Assembly: GCF_017901175.1 (NCBI RefSeq)
Contig: NZ_CP072793.1
Coordinates: 2,852,001 to 2,916,000, forward strand
From: Thiothrix unzii
GTDB taxonomy: Bacteria > Pseudomonadota > Gammaproteobacteria > Thiotrichales > Thiotrichaceae
Length of the DNA stretch: 64,000 nucleotides
Direction: 5' to 3'
Under the pieces are notes generated by a model, which saw only the letters and a program-made list of their open reading frames with translations, ran no database searches and was not told the origin of the DNA. Position numbers and translations under genes: made by a program. Below, piece after piece: positions 49,351 through 59,102 of the stretch; positions within the stretch are counted from its first letter, which is position 1; every line of letters starts with the position of its first letter.

Positions 49351-51222
49351 TTATTGTGTCGCCGGACATTGCAACGCTACTAATTCCGGCTCGCAACTAC
49401 TTATTTTCCCATCCAGCAATGGCACGGCACTGTCGCGAATCGCACAAGCTGCCTGCCAGGCTCCCTTGATTTTGTATTTGGTTTCCAAGGTATACAAGCG
49501 GTTAACCGCTTTACTGGTATTGCAATCGCGCTTTTTATCGACACTGAGCGCGATTTGATAGGTTTCCGCCGCTTGCGCGTAATCAGCGACATCAAAAAAG
49601 CGATCGGCAACGGCGAGATAAAACTGCTTATCCAACATGACTTTATTCGCCGGATTAATCGCGCGGGCAATGCTACAAGCATCGTCAGGTTTGGCTTCGG
49701 TTAAACGCCGCACCATCTGCGCAGGCGGATCATTGTAAGCTTGCGCAATACACCAACTGTTCGGAATCCAATCCGCACGATTATTGATACCGGAAGCCGT
49801 TGCCAATGCAAACACCGCCGTTTCACCTTGGTAATGCCCGTTGAGCAGCACCCCCAAATTTGCCCAAGCAAAAGCATTACGGCAATTTTGCTGCAAGGCT
49901 TCACGGTATTTTTCCACCGCCTGCGCTGTCAATTTATTGTTAAACAAAAACGTCGCTTCCGCCTCGCTTTTATTGGAAGCCAGCAATTCGGCAGAGGTAA
50001 TCACCCGACTGCTGCACCCTTCCCACAAACTTTGCAAATCCGCCAAACTCACCAAGCCTGCGACAGGGACATTGCCGCCACTGCCTACAGGATCAGTGCT
50101 AGAAGCAACAACATCAGGGACTCGCATAGAAGGCACGCTATTCCCGTAAAGACTCGGCAAGGTTAATGACTGTGCATTATCTTGCTGGGGTGCAGGTGCT
50201 GGCTCAACAACCATTGCAGCAACCGTGGCTTGTGCGGTATCCACACGCGGTTTGCACACCTTAGTTAGCTCATAATCCGGGCAAATGGGTTGCAGTTTTT
50301 GGCGTGCGTTTGCCAAGGTATTCGATAACACATTGCTGAGGATCAAATTCCCCTCGGTGACGGCTTCGCTATCCGCATTCAGGACATCCAAGGTATCAAT
50401 CAGTTGGGTTAAATCTTCAATGTCACTTTGTGGATTATTCAAGCGAGCGCAATAATCAAACCATTGGGTGAAACGGCTATCTTGGTGAAATACCCGGTCA
50501 GTTTTCCCGGAACAGTAGTAATACAAATTGTGTTGCGGTGACGCGGCACTGAGTAAATCCGAACGGCTGTCTTCCAGCATTTGCTCAATTAAATCAAAGT
50601 TCAGGGTTTTCTCACGCGACGCATCCAGCGGACGTTCGTAAGAGAAAATTTGGCTGCCCAACTCCACCCGCAAGTGCAATTTACCCTGATCTTGGTAAAC
50701 CGAACCGATAATATTGCGCCGCCCGAACACACTGGCGATAAACTCCACCACGTCATTGATGGAAATCCCGGTTTCCGGCAATTTGATATTGGAACCCAGC
50801 AAAAAGTCTCCGGCACTGCCGGTAATTTGCGCCAATTCCACACGATCTGTGCGCGAACGCCCTTGCCAAGCTTGTTCGCCGCCCTTGATGGTATTGTAAA
50901 TCGACAGTTCTGCCTCTTTCAGCTCAATATCCAGTTGCGTCGCGATAATGCGCCCGCTATCCGGGCTAATATCCTGAATCGCTTTCGGCACTGAAAACGG
51001 TTTAACCACCACAACATCGGCACTTTGAATCGCTTTATACACCACCAGACTGACAATCAAGGTCAAGCCGACCGTAGCAAATAAACGCAATAATCCCATC
51101 AGGCGTTCAGTCATTAGCTTCATCGCATCCAAAGAACGATGCGCGGCATCCCCCACGCGCTTGGCAATCCGCGCCATGCGTGACTGGATAATCGGTGGAT
51201 CAGTTTCTGTTTCTGTGGTCAT
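49351..51222 (-). CDS. Membrane-anchored TPR-containing protein, unknown function
   Basis: The 623 residues have a cytoplasmic N-terminus of about 45 residues, one membrane helix (LFATVGLTLIVSLVVYKAI) and a large extracytoplasmic part. The C-terminal third has TPR-like repeats (YREALQQNCRNAFAWANLGVLL; YAQAAETYQIALS). Several Cys could pair outside the cytoplasm. No named family recognised. Confidence 0.7.
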   Translation of the reverse strand: MTTETETDPPIIQSRMARIAKRVGDAAHRSLDAMKLMTERLMGLLRLFATVGLTLIVSLVVYKAIQSADVVVVKPFSVPKAIQDISPDSGRIIATQLDIELKEAELSIYNTIKGGEQAWQGRSRTDRVELAQITGSAGDFLLGSNIKLPETGISINDVVEFIASVFGRRNIIGSVYQDQGKLHLRVELGSQIFSYERPLDASREKTLNFDLIEQMLEDSRSDLLSAASPQHNLYYYCSGKTDRVFHQDSRFTQWFDYCARLNNPQSDIEDLTQLIDTLDVLNADSEAVTEGNLILSNVLSNTLANARQKLQPICPDYELTKVCKPRVDTAQATVAAMVVEPAPAPQQDNAQSLTLPSLYGNSVPSMRVPDVVASSTDPVGSGGNVPVAGLVSLADLQSLWEGCSSRVITSAELLASNKSEAEATFLFNNKLTAQAVEKYREALQQNCRNAFAWANLGVLLNGHYQGETAVFALATASGINNRADWIPNSWCIAQAYNDPPAQMVRRLTEAKPDDACSIARAINPANKVMLDKQFYLAVADRFFDVADYAQAAETYQIALSVDKKRDCNTSKAVNRLYTLETKYKIKGAWQAACAIRDSAVPLLDGKISSCEPELVALQCPATQ

Positions 51223-51348
51223 GCGCAGGCTCTCTTAGCAAGTTTATCCTGAGTATAGGTAAGCTCGGCGGAAATGCAGGAAAGCATCCCCCATGAACCG
51301 GCATTGTGTGCCAAAATGCCGACAGACAGGCAAAATGTGAACAATGGA

Positions 51349-51969
51349 ATGACAACACAACCCGAAACCGCACCGCTTTCACCCACCACCATCGACCTTT
51401 TACGACACGGGCAAGTGGCAACCCCCGATTTATTTTGCGCCCCCAGCCATGAACCGCTGGGCATTTCCGGCTGGAAACAACTGACCCTCGCCACCCAAAC
51501 CGGTCAATGGGATGCCATCATCACCTCGCCCAGCCGCCGTTGTCACGATTTCGCACGCTTATTAGCACAACGTCTGGATTGCCCGTTTGCGGTCGATGCA
51601 CGTTTCGGGGAAATGGATTTCGGGGATTGGGTCGGACAAACCCAAGCCGCTATTTGGGAACAAGACGCACAGTTACTGCAACAGTTGTGGTATCAACCGC
51701 GCCGCTTTATCGCCCCCCACGGCGAAGCAATGGAAGATTTCATTGCACGGGTCAATCAGGCATGGATGCAACTGCAAACCGACTACGCAGGTCAACGGGT
51801 TTTAGTGTTAACCCACGCGGGTGTAATGCGGGTGGTGCTGGCAAAGGTTCTGGATATTTTGTACCAAAAAAGCCTGCACTTTGAAATTGGCTATGCGCAA
51901 CTCACCCGGATACGTATTTACCCGGATGGGATTGCATCGCTAGTGGGGCATGGGTTGCCGCAAGCGTAA
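51349..51969 (+). CDS. Histidine phosphatase family protein
   Basis: The 206 residues have the catalytic LLRHG near the N-terminus, the second Arg in TSPSRRCHDFA, Glu in GEMDFGDW and the second His in VLTHAGVM. This is the phosphoglycerate-mutase-like fold, closest in style to CobC (alpha-ribazole phosphatase), but no cobalamin genes lie nearby, so substrate is open. The ATG at 51349 is used; a longer frame begins at 51274. Confidence 0.85.
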   Translation: MTTQPETAPLSPTTIDLLRHGQVATPDLFCAPSHEPLGISGWKQLTLATQTGQWDAIITSPSRRCHDFARLLAQRLDCPFAVDARFGEMDFGDWVGQTQAAIWEQDAQLLQQLWYQPRRFIAPHGEAMEDFIARVNQAWMQLQTDYAGQRVLVLTHAGVMRVVLAKVLDILYQKSLHFEIGYAQLTRIRIYPDGIASLVGHGLPQA

Positions 51970-51975
51970 CGCGCT

Positions 51976-52614
51976 TTACGGCTGCCAGTTGACGAAATTT
52001 TCCAGCAATTTCAGGCCATCATCCGCCGATTTTTCCGGGTGCGCCTGAATCGCAAACACATTGTCTTTAGCAATCGCTGAAGCGTAGCTGATGCCGTATT
52101 CGGTCGAGCCTGCAATCAAGTCCGGCGTGACCGGCTCAACATAATAGCTGTGGACGAAATAGAAGCGTGCGCCATCCGCAATGCCTTGCCACAGCGGGTG
52201 TTCAACTTGATGCCAGATTTGATTCCAGCCCATTTGCGGAATCTTCAGGCGCACACCGATTTCGTGATGCACCGTGCCGAAATAGCGCACATTGCCCTCG
52301 TACAGCCCTAAACATTCGATGCCGCCATTTTCTTCGGAATGCTGCATCAAGACCTGCATTCCCATGCAAATGCCGAGGAAGGGTTTGGTCTGGATGACTT
52401 CGCGTACCACTTCCGCCATGCCACGGGTTTCGAGTTCGCGCATACAGTCACGCGCCGCGCCTTGCCCCGGAAATACTACGCGGTCGGCTTTTAAAATGAT
52501 GTCTGGGTCAGACGTAATCGCTACCGTGGCATTGCCCGCAGCAGCGTGCGAAACGGCACGTTCCACCGAGTGCAGGTTGCCCATGTTGTAGTCGATGATG
52601 GCGATTTTTTGCAT
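51976..52614 (-). CDS. hisH: Imidazole glycerol phosphate synthase subunit HisH
   Basis: Class-I glutamine amidotransferase that feeds ammonia to HisF in histidine synthesis. Nucleophile Cys lies in FLGICMGMQVLM, the oxyanion region in PGQGAARDC, and the His/Glu pair in IQAHPEKS. 212 residues. It shares one base with the end of hisB. hisF and hisA are not in the window. Confidence 0.95.
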   Translation of the reverse strand: MQKIAIIDYNMGNLHSVERAVSHAAAGNATVAITSDPDIILKADRVVFPGQGAARDCMRELETRGMAEVVREVIQTKPFLGICMGMQVLMQHSEENGGIECLGLYEGNVRYFGTVHHEIGVRLKIPQMGWNQIWHQVEHPLWQGIADGARFYFVHSYYVEPVTPDLIAGSTEYGISYASAIAKDNVFAIQAHPEKSADDGLKLLENFVNWQP

Positions 52615-53207
52615 TACAAACTCCCCTTGGTCGACGGCATAATCCCCGCCATGCGCGGATCCAGCTCTAACGCCATACGCAACGCCCGCCCGAAGGCTTT
52701 GAAAACGGTTTCGGCAATGTGGTGCGAATTGCGCCCTTTCAAATTGTCGATATGCAGCGACACCAGCGCGTGATTCACAAAGCCTTGGAAGAATTCGTAA
52801 AACAGGTCGGTTTCAAACGCGCCAATACTGGAGCGCGGGTATTCCACCTGATGTTCCAAGCCCGGTCTGCCGGAAAAGTCGATCACCACGCGGGACAGGG
52901 CTTCATCCAACGGCACGTAAGCATGACCATAGCGACGAATACCTTTTTTGTCGCCAACGGCTTGTGCGAACGCTTGCCCCAAGGTAATGCCAATGTCTTC
53001 GACACTGTGGTGGTCGTCAATGTGGTGGTCGCCTTTGCATTCGATGTCGAGGTCGATCATGCCGTGACGCGCCACTTGATCGAGCATGTGTTCGAGGAAG
53101 GGAATGCCGGTCGCAAAGCGTGATTTGCCCGTGCCATCGAGGTTGATGGTAATGCGGATTTGGGTTTCGAGCGTGTTGCGTGCCACGCTGGCGGTGCGTT
53201 CAGTCAT
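52614..53207 (-). CDS. hisB: Imidazoleglycerol-phosphate dehydratase HisB
   Basis: Mn-dependent dehydratase of histidine synthesis, single-domain form (197 residues, no HisB phosphatase domain). Metal-binding motifs [14 protein letters not shown] and [18 protein letters not shown] are present in the two repeats. The ATG at 53207 (MTERTASV) is chosen because the longer frame runs toward the divergent riboswitch region. Confidence 0.95.
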   Translation of the reverse strand: MTERTASVARNTLETQIRITINLDGTGKSRFATGIPFLEHMLDQVARHGMIDLDIECKGDHHIDDHHSVEDIGITLGQAFAQAVGDKKGIRRYGHAYVPLDEALSRVVIDFSGRPGLEHQVEYPRSSIGAFETDLFYEFFQGFVNHALVSLHIDNLKGRNSHHIAETVFKAFGRALRMALELDPRMAGIMPSTKGSL

Positions 53208-53321
53208 AGGAAACCTGTAAAGTAAATTTGTCCCGATTCTATCACAGCGAAGTTTATCGGCACACATGATGCATTGCTCCAATGTTTCGTCTATCATACT
53301 CCACTGAATTTAGATACCACC

Positions 53322-53387
53322 CTTGAGGAGCGTTGCGACGGGAACACCCGCCAGGCTCAAGTAGTGGTCACAGTTAACGACGCTCAG
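53322..53387 (+). ncRNA. S-adenosylhomocysteine (SAH) riboswitch
   Basis: The leader of metK reads CTTGAGGAGCGTTGCGAC, then GGG-aacA-CCCGCCAGGCTCAAG and, after a short variable part, AACGACGCTCAG. These are the conserved blocks of the SAH riboswitch: GAGGAGCG(C/T)TGC, the CGGG/CCCG hairpin, GCCAGGCTC and the 3' AACG-CGCTC that pairs back to GAGCG. It lies 32 bases before metK, and should switch on the operon when SAH accumulates. Confidence 0.88.
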
Positions 53388-53418
53388 TCATTTAATTTTT
53401 AGTTTTAGGAGAACATTA

Positions 53419-54582
53419 ATGACTGAGAGAAGTTACCTCTTCACGTCCGAATCTGTTTCTGAAGGCCACCCAGACAAAATGGCGGATCAAATTTCCGATG
53501 CCATTTTGGATGCGATCATTGCTAAAGACCCTTATGCACGTGTTGCCTGCGAAACCCTGACCAAGACCGGCATGGTCGTACTGGCAGGCGAAATTACTAC
53601 CACTGCGGAAATCGACTACGAAGGTATCGTGCGTGGCGTGGTCAATGACATCGGCTACAACAATTCCGAAATCGGCTTCGACGGTCACACGTGCGCAGTG
53701 ATCAATGCACTCGGCAAGCAATCCCCTGACATCGCGATGGGCGTTGACCGTGCCAAGCCAGAAGACCAAGGCGCGGGCGACCAAGGCTTGATGTTCGGTT
53801 ACGCCAGCAATGAAACTGACGTTTTGATGCCAGCAGCACTGACTTATGCGCACCGTCTGGTGAAGCAACAAGCGGATATGCGCAAAAACGGCACACTGCC
53901 TTGGTTGCGCCCGGATGCAAAATCCCAAGTTACTGTGCGTTACGAAGACGGCAAAATCGTTGCTATCGACGCAGTAGTTTTGTCCACCCAACACAGCCCA
54001 GACATCAGCCTTGATGACCTGCGCATGGGTGTGATGGAGCACGTTATTTTCCCTGTCCTGCCAACTGAATGGCTGCACAAGGACACCAAATTCCACATCA
54101 ACCCAACCGGCAACTTCGTAATCGGCGGCCCTGTGGGCGACTGCGGTCTGACTGGTCGTAAGATCATCGTTGACACTTACGGCGGTATGGCACGTCACGG
54201 CGGCGGCGCATTCTCCGGCAAAGACCCATCAAAAGTTGACCGTTCTGCGGCTTACGCAGGCCGTTACGTGGCGAAAAACATCGTCGCGGCGGGCTTGGCT
54301 GACCGTTGCGAAATTCAAGTCTCCTACGCTATCGGTGTAGCACAACCAACTTCCATCACGGTTGAAACCTTCGGCACTAACAAGGTCGATGAAACTCTGA
54401 TCGAAAATCTGGTACGCGAACACTTCGACCTGCGTCCTTATGGCATCACCAAAATGCTGGATCTGTTGCGTCCGATTTACCGTGGCACTGCCGCTTACGG
54501 TCACTTCGGTCGTGATGACCTCGACCTGCCTTGGGAACGCACTGACCGCGCTGACGCTTTACGCACTGCTGCTGGCTTATAA
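53419..54582 (+). CDS. metK: S-adenosylmethionine synthetase
   Basis: Makes SAM from methionine and ATP. The 387 residues show the three-domain enzyme with [18 protein letters not shown] (His and Asp at the active site), the loop [12 protein letters not shown] and [18 protein letters not shown]. An AGGAGAACATTA ribosome site precedes the ATG. It is the first gene after the SAH riboswitch and is followed by ahcY after 18 bases. Confidence 0.97.
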   Translation: MTERSYLFTSESVSEGHPDKMADQISDAILDAIIAKDPYARVACETLTKTGMVVLAGEITTTAEIDYEGIVRGVVNDIGYNNSEIGFDGHTCAVINALGKQSPDIAMGVDRAKPEDQGAGDQGLMFGYASNETDVLMPAALTYAHRLVKQQADMRKNGTLPWLRPDAKSQVTVRYEDGKIVAIDAVVLSTQHSPDISLDDLRMGVMEHVIFPVLPTEWLHKDTKFHINPTGNFVIGGPVGDCGLTGRKIIVDTYGGMARHGGGAFSGKDPSKVDRSAAYAGRYVAKNIVAAGLADRCEIQVSYAIGVAQPTSITVETFGTNKVDETLIENLVREHFDLRPYGITKMLDLLRPIYRGTAAYGHFGRDDLDLPWERTDRADALRTAAGL

Positions 54583-54600
54583 GATTAGGAGACTGACAAT

Positions 54601-56007
54601 ATGACTACTTTTAACGACTATATCGTCGCCGATATGGGTTTGGCTGCTTGGGGTCGTAAAGAACTCAACGTTGCTGAACACGAAATGCCCGGTTTGATGG
54701 CAATTCGCCGCGAATTTGCTGAATCCAAGCCGTTGGCGGGGGCGCGTATCGCGGGTTCACTGCACATGACCATCCAAACTGGCGTGTTGATCGAAACCCT
54801 GACCGCACTGGGCGCAGACGTGCGCTGGGCTTCTTGCAATATCTTCTCTACGCAAGACCACGCTGCTGCCGCCATTGCGCAAGCAGGCGTTCCGGTCTTC
54901 GCGTACAAAGGCGAATCACTGGAAGAATACTGGGATTACACCCACAAAATCTTCGAGTGGCCGAATGGCGAACAAGCCAACATGATCCTTGATGACGGCG
55001 GCGACGCAACGCTGCTGCTGCATTTGGGCGCACGCGCTGAACAAGACCCTAGCTTGGTTGCCAAGCCTGAATCTGAAGAAGAAACCTATTTGTACGCTGC
55101 CATCCGCAAGCGTCTGGAAACTTCCCCGAACTGGTACAGCAGCCGTTTGGCAGAAGTCCGTGGTGTTACTGAAGAAACCACTACCGGGGTTCACCGCTTG
55201 TATCAGATGCACGCGCGTGGCGAGCTGAAATTCCCCGGCATTAACGTCAACGATTCCGTCACCAAATCCAAATTCGACAACCTGTACGGCTGCCGCGAAT
55301 CATTGGTTGACAGCATCAAGCGTGCTACCGACGTAATGATTGCGGGCAAAGTCGCACTGGTTTGCGGTTACGGCGACGTAGGCAAAGGCTCTGCGCAAGC
55401 TTTACGCGCACTGTCTGCTCAAGTCTGGGTAACAGAAATCGACCCGATTTGCGCACTGCAAGCGGCAATGGAAGGCTACCGTGTAGTGACAATGGAATAC
55501 GCGGCTGACAAAGCCGACATTTTCGTCACCGCGACCGGCAACTTCCACGTCATCACCCATGACCACATGGCTGCGATGAAAAACGAAGCCATCGTCTGCA
55601 ATATCGGGCACTTCGATAACGAAATCGACGTAGCGTCACTGGAACAGTACGAGTGGGACGAAATCAAGCCACAAGTTGACCACGTGATCTTCCCTGACGG
55701 CAAGCGCATCACGCTGCTGGCAAAAGGGCGTTTGGTAAACCTGGGTTGTGCGACGGGGCATCCGTCTTATGTCATGTCGTCTTCGTTTGCGAACCAGACG
55801 ATTGCGCAAATCGAGTTGTGGACTGAACGCGATTCCGGCAAATACCCGATTGGCGTTTACACCCTGCCGAAGCATTTGGACGAGAAAGTTGCACGGTTGC
55901 AGTTGAAAACCCTCAACGCGCAACTCAGCACCTTGACCGAAAAGCAAGCGCAGTACATTAACGTCGCAGTGGAAGGGCCTTACAAGGCTGACCATTACCG
56001 TTATTAA
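54601..56007 (+). CDS. ahcY: Adenosylhomocysteinase
   Basis: Splits SAH into homocysteine and adenosine with a tightly bound NAD. The 468 residues include the substrate domain ([15 protein letters not shown]), the NAD-binding [15 protein letters not shown], and the C-terminal KADHYRY that reaches the neighbouring subunit. It is the usual target of the SAH riboswitch and lies second in the operon. Confidence 0.97.
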   Translation: MTTFNDYIVADMGLAAWGRKELNVAEHEMPGLMAIRREFAESKPLAGARIAGSLHMTIQTGVLIETLTALGADVRWASCNIFSTQDHAAAAIAQAGVPVFAYKGESLEEYWDYTHKIFEWPNGEQANMILDDGGDATLLLHLGARAEQDPSLVAKPESEEETYLYAAIRKRLETSPNWYSSRLAEVRGVTEETTTGVHRLYQMHARGELKFPGINVNDSVTKSKFDNLYGCRESLVDSIKRATDVMIAGKVALVCGYGDVGKGSAQALRALSAQVWVTEIDPICALQAAMEGYRVVTMEYAADKADIFVTATGNFHVITHDHMAAMKNEAIVCNIGHFDNEIDVASLEQYEWDEIKPQVDHVIFPDGKRITLLAKGRLVNLGCATGHPSYVMSSSFANQTIAQIELWTERDSGKYPIGVYTLPKHLDEKVARLQLKTLNAQLSTLTEKQAQYINVAVEGPYKADHYRY

Positions 56008-56073
56008 TAAATAAGTAAATAAAAGGGCGGGAGGGACTTTTCTCTCCCAGCCTATAACCGGGCTGCGATTCCA

Positions 56074-57504
56074 ATGCAAACTGAACGGGTTATTTGGCTA
56101 AACCCACCACAACCAACCGATGCTCCCTGCATCTTGTGCGGTAACACCCTCGGCAACGAAATTGTGTTACAGGCTGCCCATTGGCACGCCGATTACGGTT
56201 ATCTGAATACCGCCCATTGTAAGCAATGCGGTAGTGCTTGGTTTCCAGATGCACAACAACATAACGTCCCTTATCCCTCCACTGAGATAGTGCTACAAGA
56301 CCCAAATTTCATTTATCTGATTTACCATTATCTCGAAATTGTTGGTGGATTAGATTGGAAAATTGGTTTACTGGAACGCTTGCCATTTAGCCGTTTCCGC
56401 TCGGTCTTGGAAGTGGGTTGTAATGCTGGGGTTGCGCTGGATTATTGCCGAACAGCATGGGGGGCGGACGTTGTAGGTTTAGAACCTTCCGCTTACGGCG
56501 TAATGGGTGCACGTTTGTTAGAAACGCCAATTTTGCACCGCTACATGCATGAGGCAGAAGAAATTCAAGGCAAGACCTTTGATTTCATTTTTGCCACCGA
56601 AGTGCTGGAGCATGTTCCAGAACCGCTAGGTTTTTTGCAAGAGCTGAAAAGTTACCTCGCACCTGACGGTATTGTATTGCTGACAACGCCACGTTCAGGT
56701 TCGTTAACACCCGAAACCCCGCCAGGGGAGTTATACGCTGCCTTATCAGCCGGAGCACATTACTTCTTGCTGTCGCCTGAAAAACTGGCCGATTTGGCAA
56801 CCCAAGCGGGTTTTGCTTGGTCGCATATTGAGCCATTTGGCATGACCAATGTGGCGGTTTTAGCTGATAAACCTATTGATTTCAGTAATAGCGTGCTAGT
56901 CAGCTATCGGCTTCAGAATTATTATCAGCATAGGTGTGCCACCCCAGTTGAGGACGCAAGAACGCATTTGGGGCATTTGTTAAACCATTACATCAGCAGC
57001 CGGAGTATTAATCACGTTGTTGCTAATGATGTCATGGTATTGATCCGTTCAGGCTTGATGGAACAATTCGGCATTGACATTGATGAGCCAGATGCGTGGT
57101 TAGGCAATGTGCTTGAAGCCAACCATTTAGTCACGTATGGTAAATTCATGCCTTACGCTTTACCCTTTTACCTTTATTGGCTGGCACGTGATCTGCAAGC
57201 AACCGGAGACTCTAAGCACTACCTTGAGTTAGCACAACTGTTAGTGGCAAAAGGGTTGGCAACAGACTTCCTTAGCTTATTTGTTTACCATCGTTTATTC
57301 GATCAAATTAGCGAGGAAATGACTGACACACTGCGTGCTCCGGGTAGCATTGCTTCACGCTTGCATGAAATGACTGCCCAGCTTATTGTGAAAATACCGG
57401 AATTGCAGCTTCCTGCTGTTGCAACACCAACGCATTGGTTGCAGCGCACAAAAGCCAAACTATTACAGGCTGGCTCACGTTTTTTGAGATTAAATTATGA
57501 CTGA
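56074..57504 (+). CDS. Class I SAM-dependent methyltransferase with zinc-ribbon-like N-terminus
   Basis: The 476 residues start with two Cys pairs (Cys19/Cys22 and Cys49/Cys52) suggesting a zinc site, then a Rossmann methyltransferase domain with motif I VLEVGCNAGVALDY, VVGLEPS and FDFIFATEVLEHVPEP (about residues 105-230). The layout recalls methyltransferases of sugar or surface-glycan pathways. The C-terminal 240 residues are helical and unassigned. It lies between ahcY and metF and overlaps metF by eight bases. Substrate unknown. Confidence 0.75.
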   Translation: MQTERVIWLNPPQPTDAPCILCGNTLGNEIVLQAAHWHADYGYLNTAHCKQCGSAWFPDAQQHNVPYPSTEIVLQDPNFIYLIYHYLEIVGGLDWKIGLLERLPFSRFRSVLEVGCNAGVALDYCRTAWGADVVGLEPSAYGVMGARLLETPILHRYMHEAEEIQGKTFDFIFATEVLEHVPEPLGFLQELKSYLAPDGIVLLTTPRSGSLTPETPPGELYAALSAGAHYFLLSPEKLADLATQAGFAWSHIEPFGMTNVAVLADKPIDFSNSVLVSYRLQNYYQHRCATPVEDARTHLGHLLNHYISSRSINHVVANDVMVLIRSGLMEQFGIDIDEPDAWLGNVLEANHLVTYGKFMPYALPFYLYWLARDLQATGDSKHYLELAQLLVAKGLATDFLSLFVYHRLFDQISEEMTDTLRAPGSIASRLHEMTAQLIVKIPELQLPAVATPTHWLQRTKAKLLQAGSRFLRLNYD

Positions 57505-58369
57505 CGACCATCAACACGATCACGTAAATCACGATGATCTGATCTTTAGCTTCGAGTTTTTCCCGCCCAAAACCGACAAGGGCGCGGAAAACTTACGCGC
57601 AGTACGTAACGAATTAGCGGCATTAAACCCGCGTTTCTTTTCCGTCACTTACGGTGCAGGCGGCTCAACGCAAGCAAATACATTGAACACCGTGCTAGAA
57701 ATCCAACGCGATTCTGGCATTGAAGCCGCGCCGCATTTGTCGTGCGTCGGTTCGAGTGCTGAACAAATCCGCGAAATTTTGGATACGTACCGCAATAACG
57801 GCATCAAGCATATTGTCGCCTTGCGCGGTGATTTGCCATCCGGTTCACGCGATTTGGGGCAATTCCGCTACGCCAACGAATTGGTGGAATTCATCCGTAA
57901 GGAAACCGGCGACCATTTCAATATCGAAGTGGCGGCTTACCCCGAAATGCACCCGCAAGCGCCTAACCTCAAAGTCGACATCGACAACTTTGTGCGCAAG
58001 GTCAATGCAGGTGCGAACAGTGCGATTACGCAATACTTCTTCAATGCCGATGCGTATTGGCATTTCGTGGATGAATGCGTGAAAAAGGGCGTGGAAATCC
58101 CCATCGTCCCCGGCATTATGCCAATCACCAATTATTCACAACTGGCACGCTTTTCGGATATGTGCGGTGCAGAAATTCCGCGCTGGTTGCGTAAGCAATT
58201 GGAAACGTATGCGGATGATGTGGAATCCATCGCCAAATTTGGTGAGGAATTCATCAGCTTGCTGTGTGAAAACTTGCTGGAAACGGGTGCGCCGGGGCTG
58301 CATTTCTACACCATGAATCGGGTTGAACCGACCATGAGTATTTGGAAAAACATCGGGTTAGCAGACTAA
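57497..58369 (+). CDS. metF: 5,10-methylenetetrahydrofolate reductase
   Basis: FAD enzyme producing 5-methyl-THF for methionine synthesis. The 290-residue TIM barrel shows FSFEFFPPKTDKG (catalytic Glu), VTYGAGGSTQ, VALRGDLPSG and ITQYFFNADAYWHFVDEC. A His/Asp-rich N-terminal stretch (DDHQHDHVNHDD) is unusual but short. It overlaps the methyltransferase gene before it, and its stop overlaps the rsmE start as TAATG. Confidence 0.95.
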   Translation: MTDDHQHDHVNHDDLIFSFEFFPPKTDKGAENLRAVRNELAALNPRFFSVTYGAGGSTQANTLNTVLEIQRDSGIEAAPHLSCVGSSAEQIREILDTYRNNGIKHIVALRGDLPSGSRDLGQFRYANELVEFIRKETGDHFNIEVAAYPEMHPQAPNLKVDIDNFVRKVNAGANSAITQYFFNADAYWHFVDECVKKGVEIPIVPGIMPITNYSQLARFSDMCGAEIPRWLRKQLETYADDVESIAKFGEEFISLLCENLLETGAPGLHFYTMNRVEPTMSIWKNIGLAD

Positions 58370-59100
58370 TGCGCGTCCCGCGTTTTTATGTGCCGCAACC
58401 TTTCGCTGTCGGACAGGAATTCACCTTGCCCGACACGACGTTTCGCCATGCCATCCAAGTCTTGCGCTTGGGCGTGGGCGAGCCACTGATTCTATTTAAC
58501 GGTGAAGGCGGGGAATATCTCGCACAGATAAGCAACGTCAGCAAACGTAGCGCATCGGTGCTGATCGACAGCGTTTCCTCAATCGAGACTGAATCCCCTG
58601 TCCACCTCACCCTCGTGCAAGCCGTCATTAAACCCGACAAGATGGATTTTGCCCTGCAAAAAGCCGTGGAGTTGGGGGTAAACACCATCCAGCCGCTAAT
58701 TACGCAACGTAGCGTGGTACGCATCGGTAAAGAGCAGGTGGATAAAAAATTGCAGCATTGGGAAGGCATTGTCGTGGCGGCTTGCGAACAATCGGGACGC
58801 ACCCGAATGCCGACCGTGCAAGTACCGTTAACGCTGGAACGCTGGCTGGAAACACCTTTTGTGGGTACGCGGATAATTCTCGCGCCCGGTGATTTTCCGC
58901 GCATTAACGCCCTACCCGCAGATTTACCCACACCGATTGCGCTATTGATTGGCCCCGAAGGTGGATTTACCGGTGAAGAAGTGGAAACCTGTGTGCAAGC
59001 TGGCGTAATGCCCGTTTCACTGGGGCCACGGATATTGCGGGCAGAAACAGCGAGTAGCGCGGCACTGGCATTGCTCCAGCACCGCTTTGGCGATTTATAA
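58369..59100 (+). CDS. rsmE: 16S rRNA (uracil1498-N3)-methyltransferase RsmE
   Basis: SPOUT-class methyltransferase. The 243 residues open MRVPRFYVPQPF and have HAIQVLRLGVGEPLILFNGEG, EQSGRTRMP, LIGPEGGFTGEEVE and SLGPRILRAETA, the knot-forming SAM site. The ATG at 58369 overlaps the metF stop and is preferred to an upstream start inside metF. Last gene of the riboswitch-led run. Confidence 0.95.
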   Translation: MRVPRFYVPQPFAVGQEFTLPDTTFRHAIQVLRLGVGEPLILFNGEGGEYLAQISNVSKRSASVLIDSVSSIETESPVHLTLVQAVIKPDKMDFALQKAVELGVNTIQPLITQRSVVRIGKEQVDKKLQHWEGIVVAACEQSGRTRMPTVQVPLTLERWLETPFVGTRIILAPGDFPRINALPADLPTPIALLIGPEGGFTGEEVETCVQAGVMPVSLGPRILRAETASSAALALLQHRFGDL

Positions 59101-59102
59101 AC

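Noticed and set aside
53416-54198. 260-codon minus-strand frame antisense to metK
   Set aside because: Shadow of a strongly conserved gene with biased codon use.
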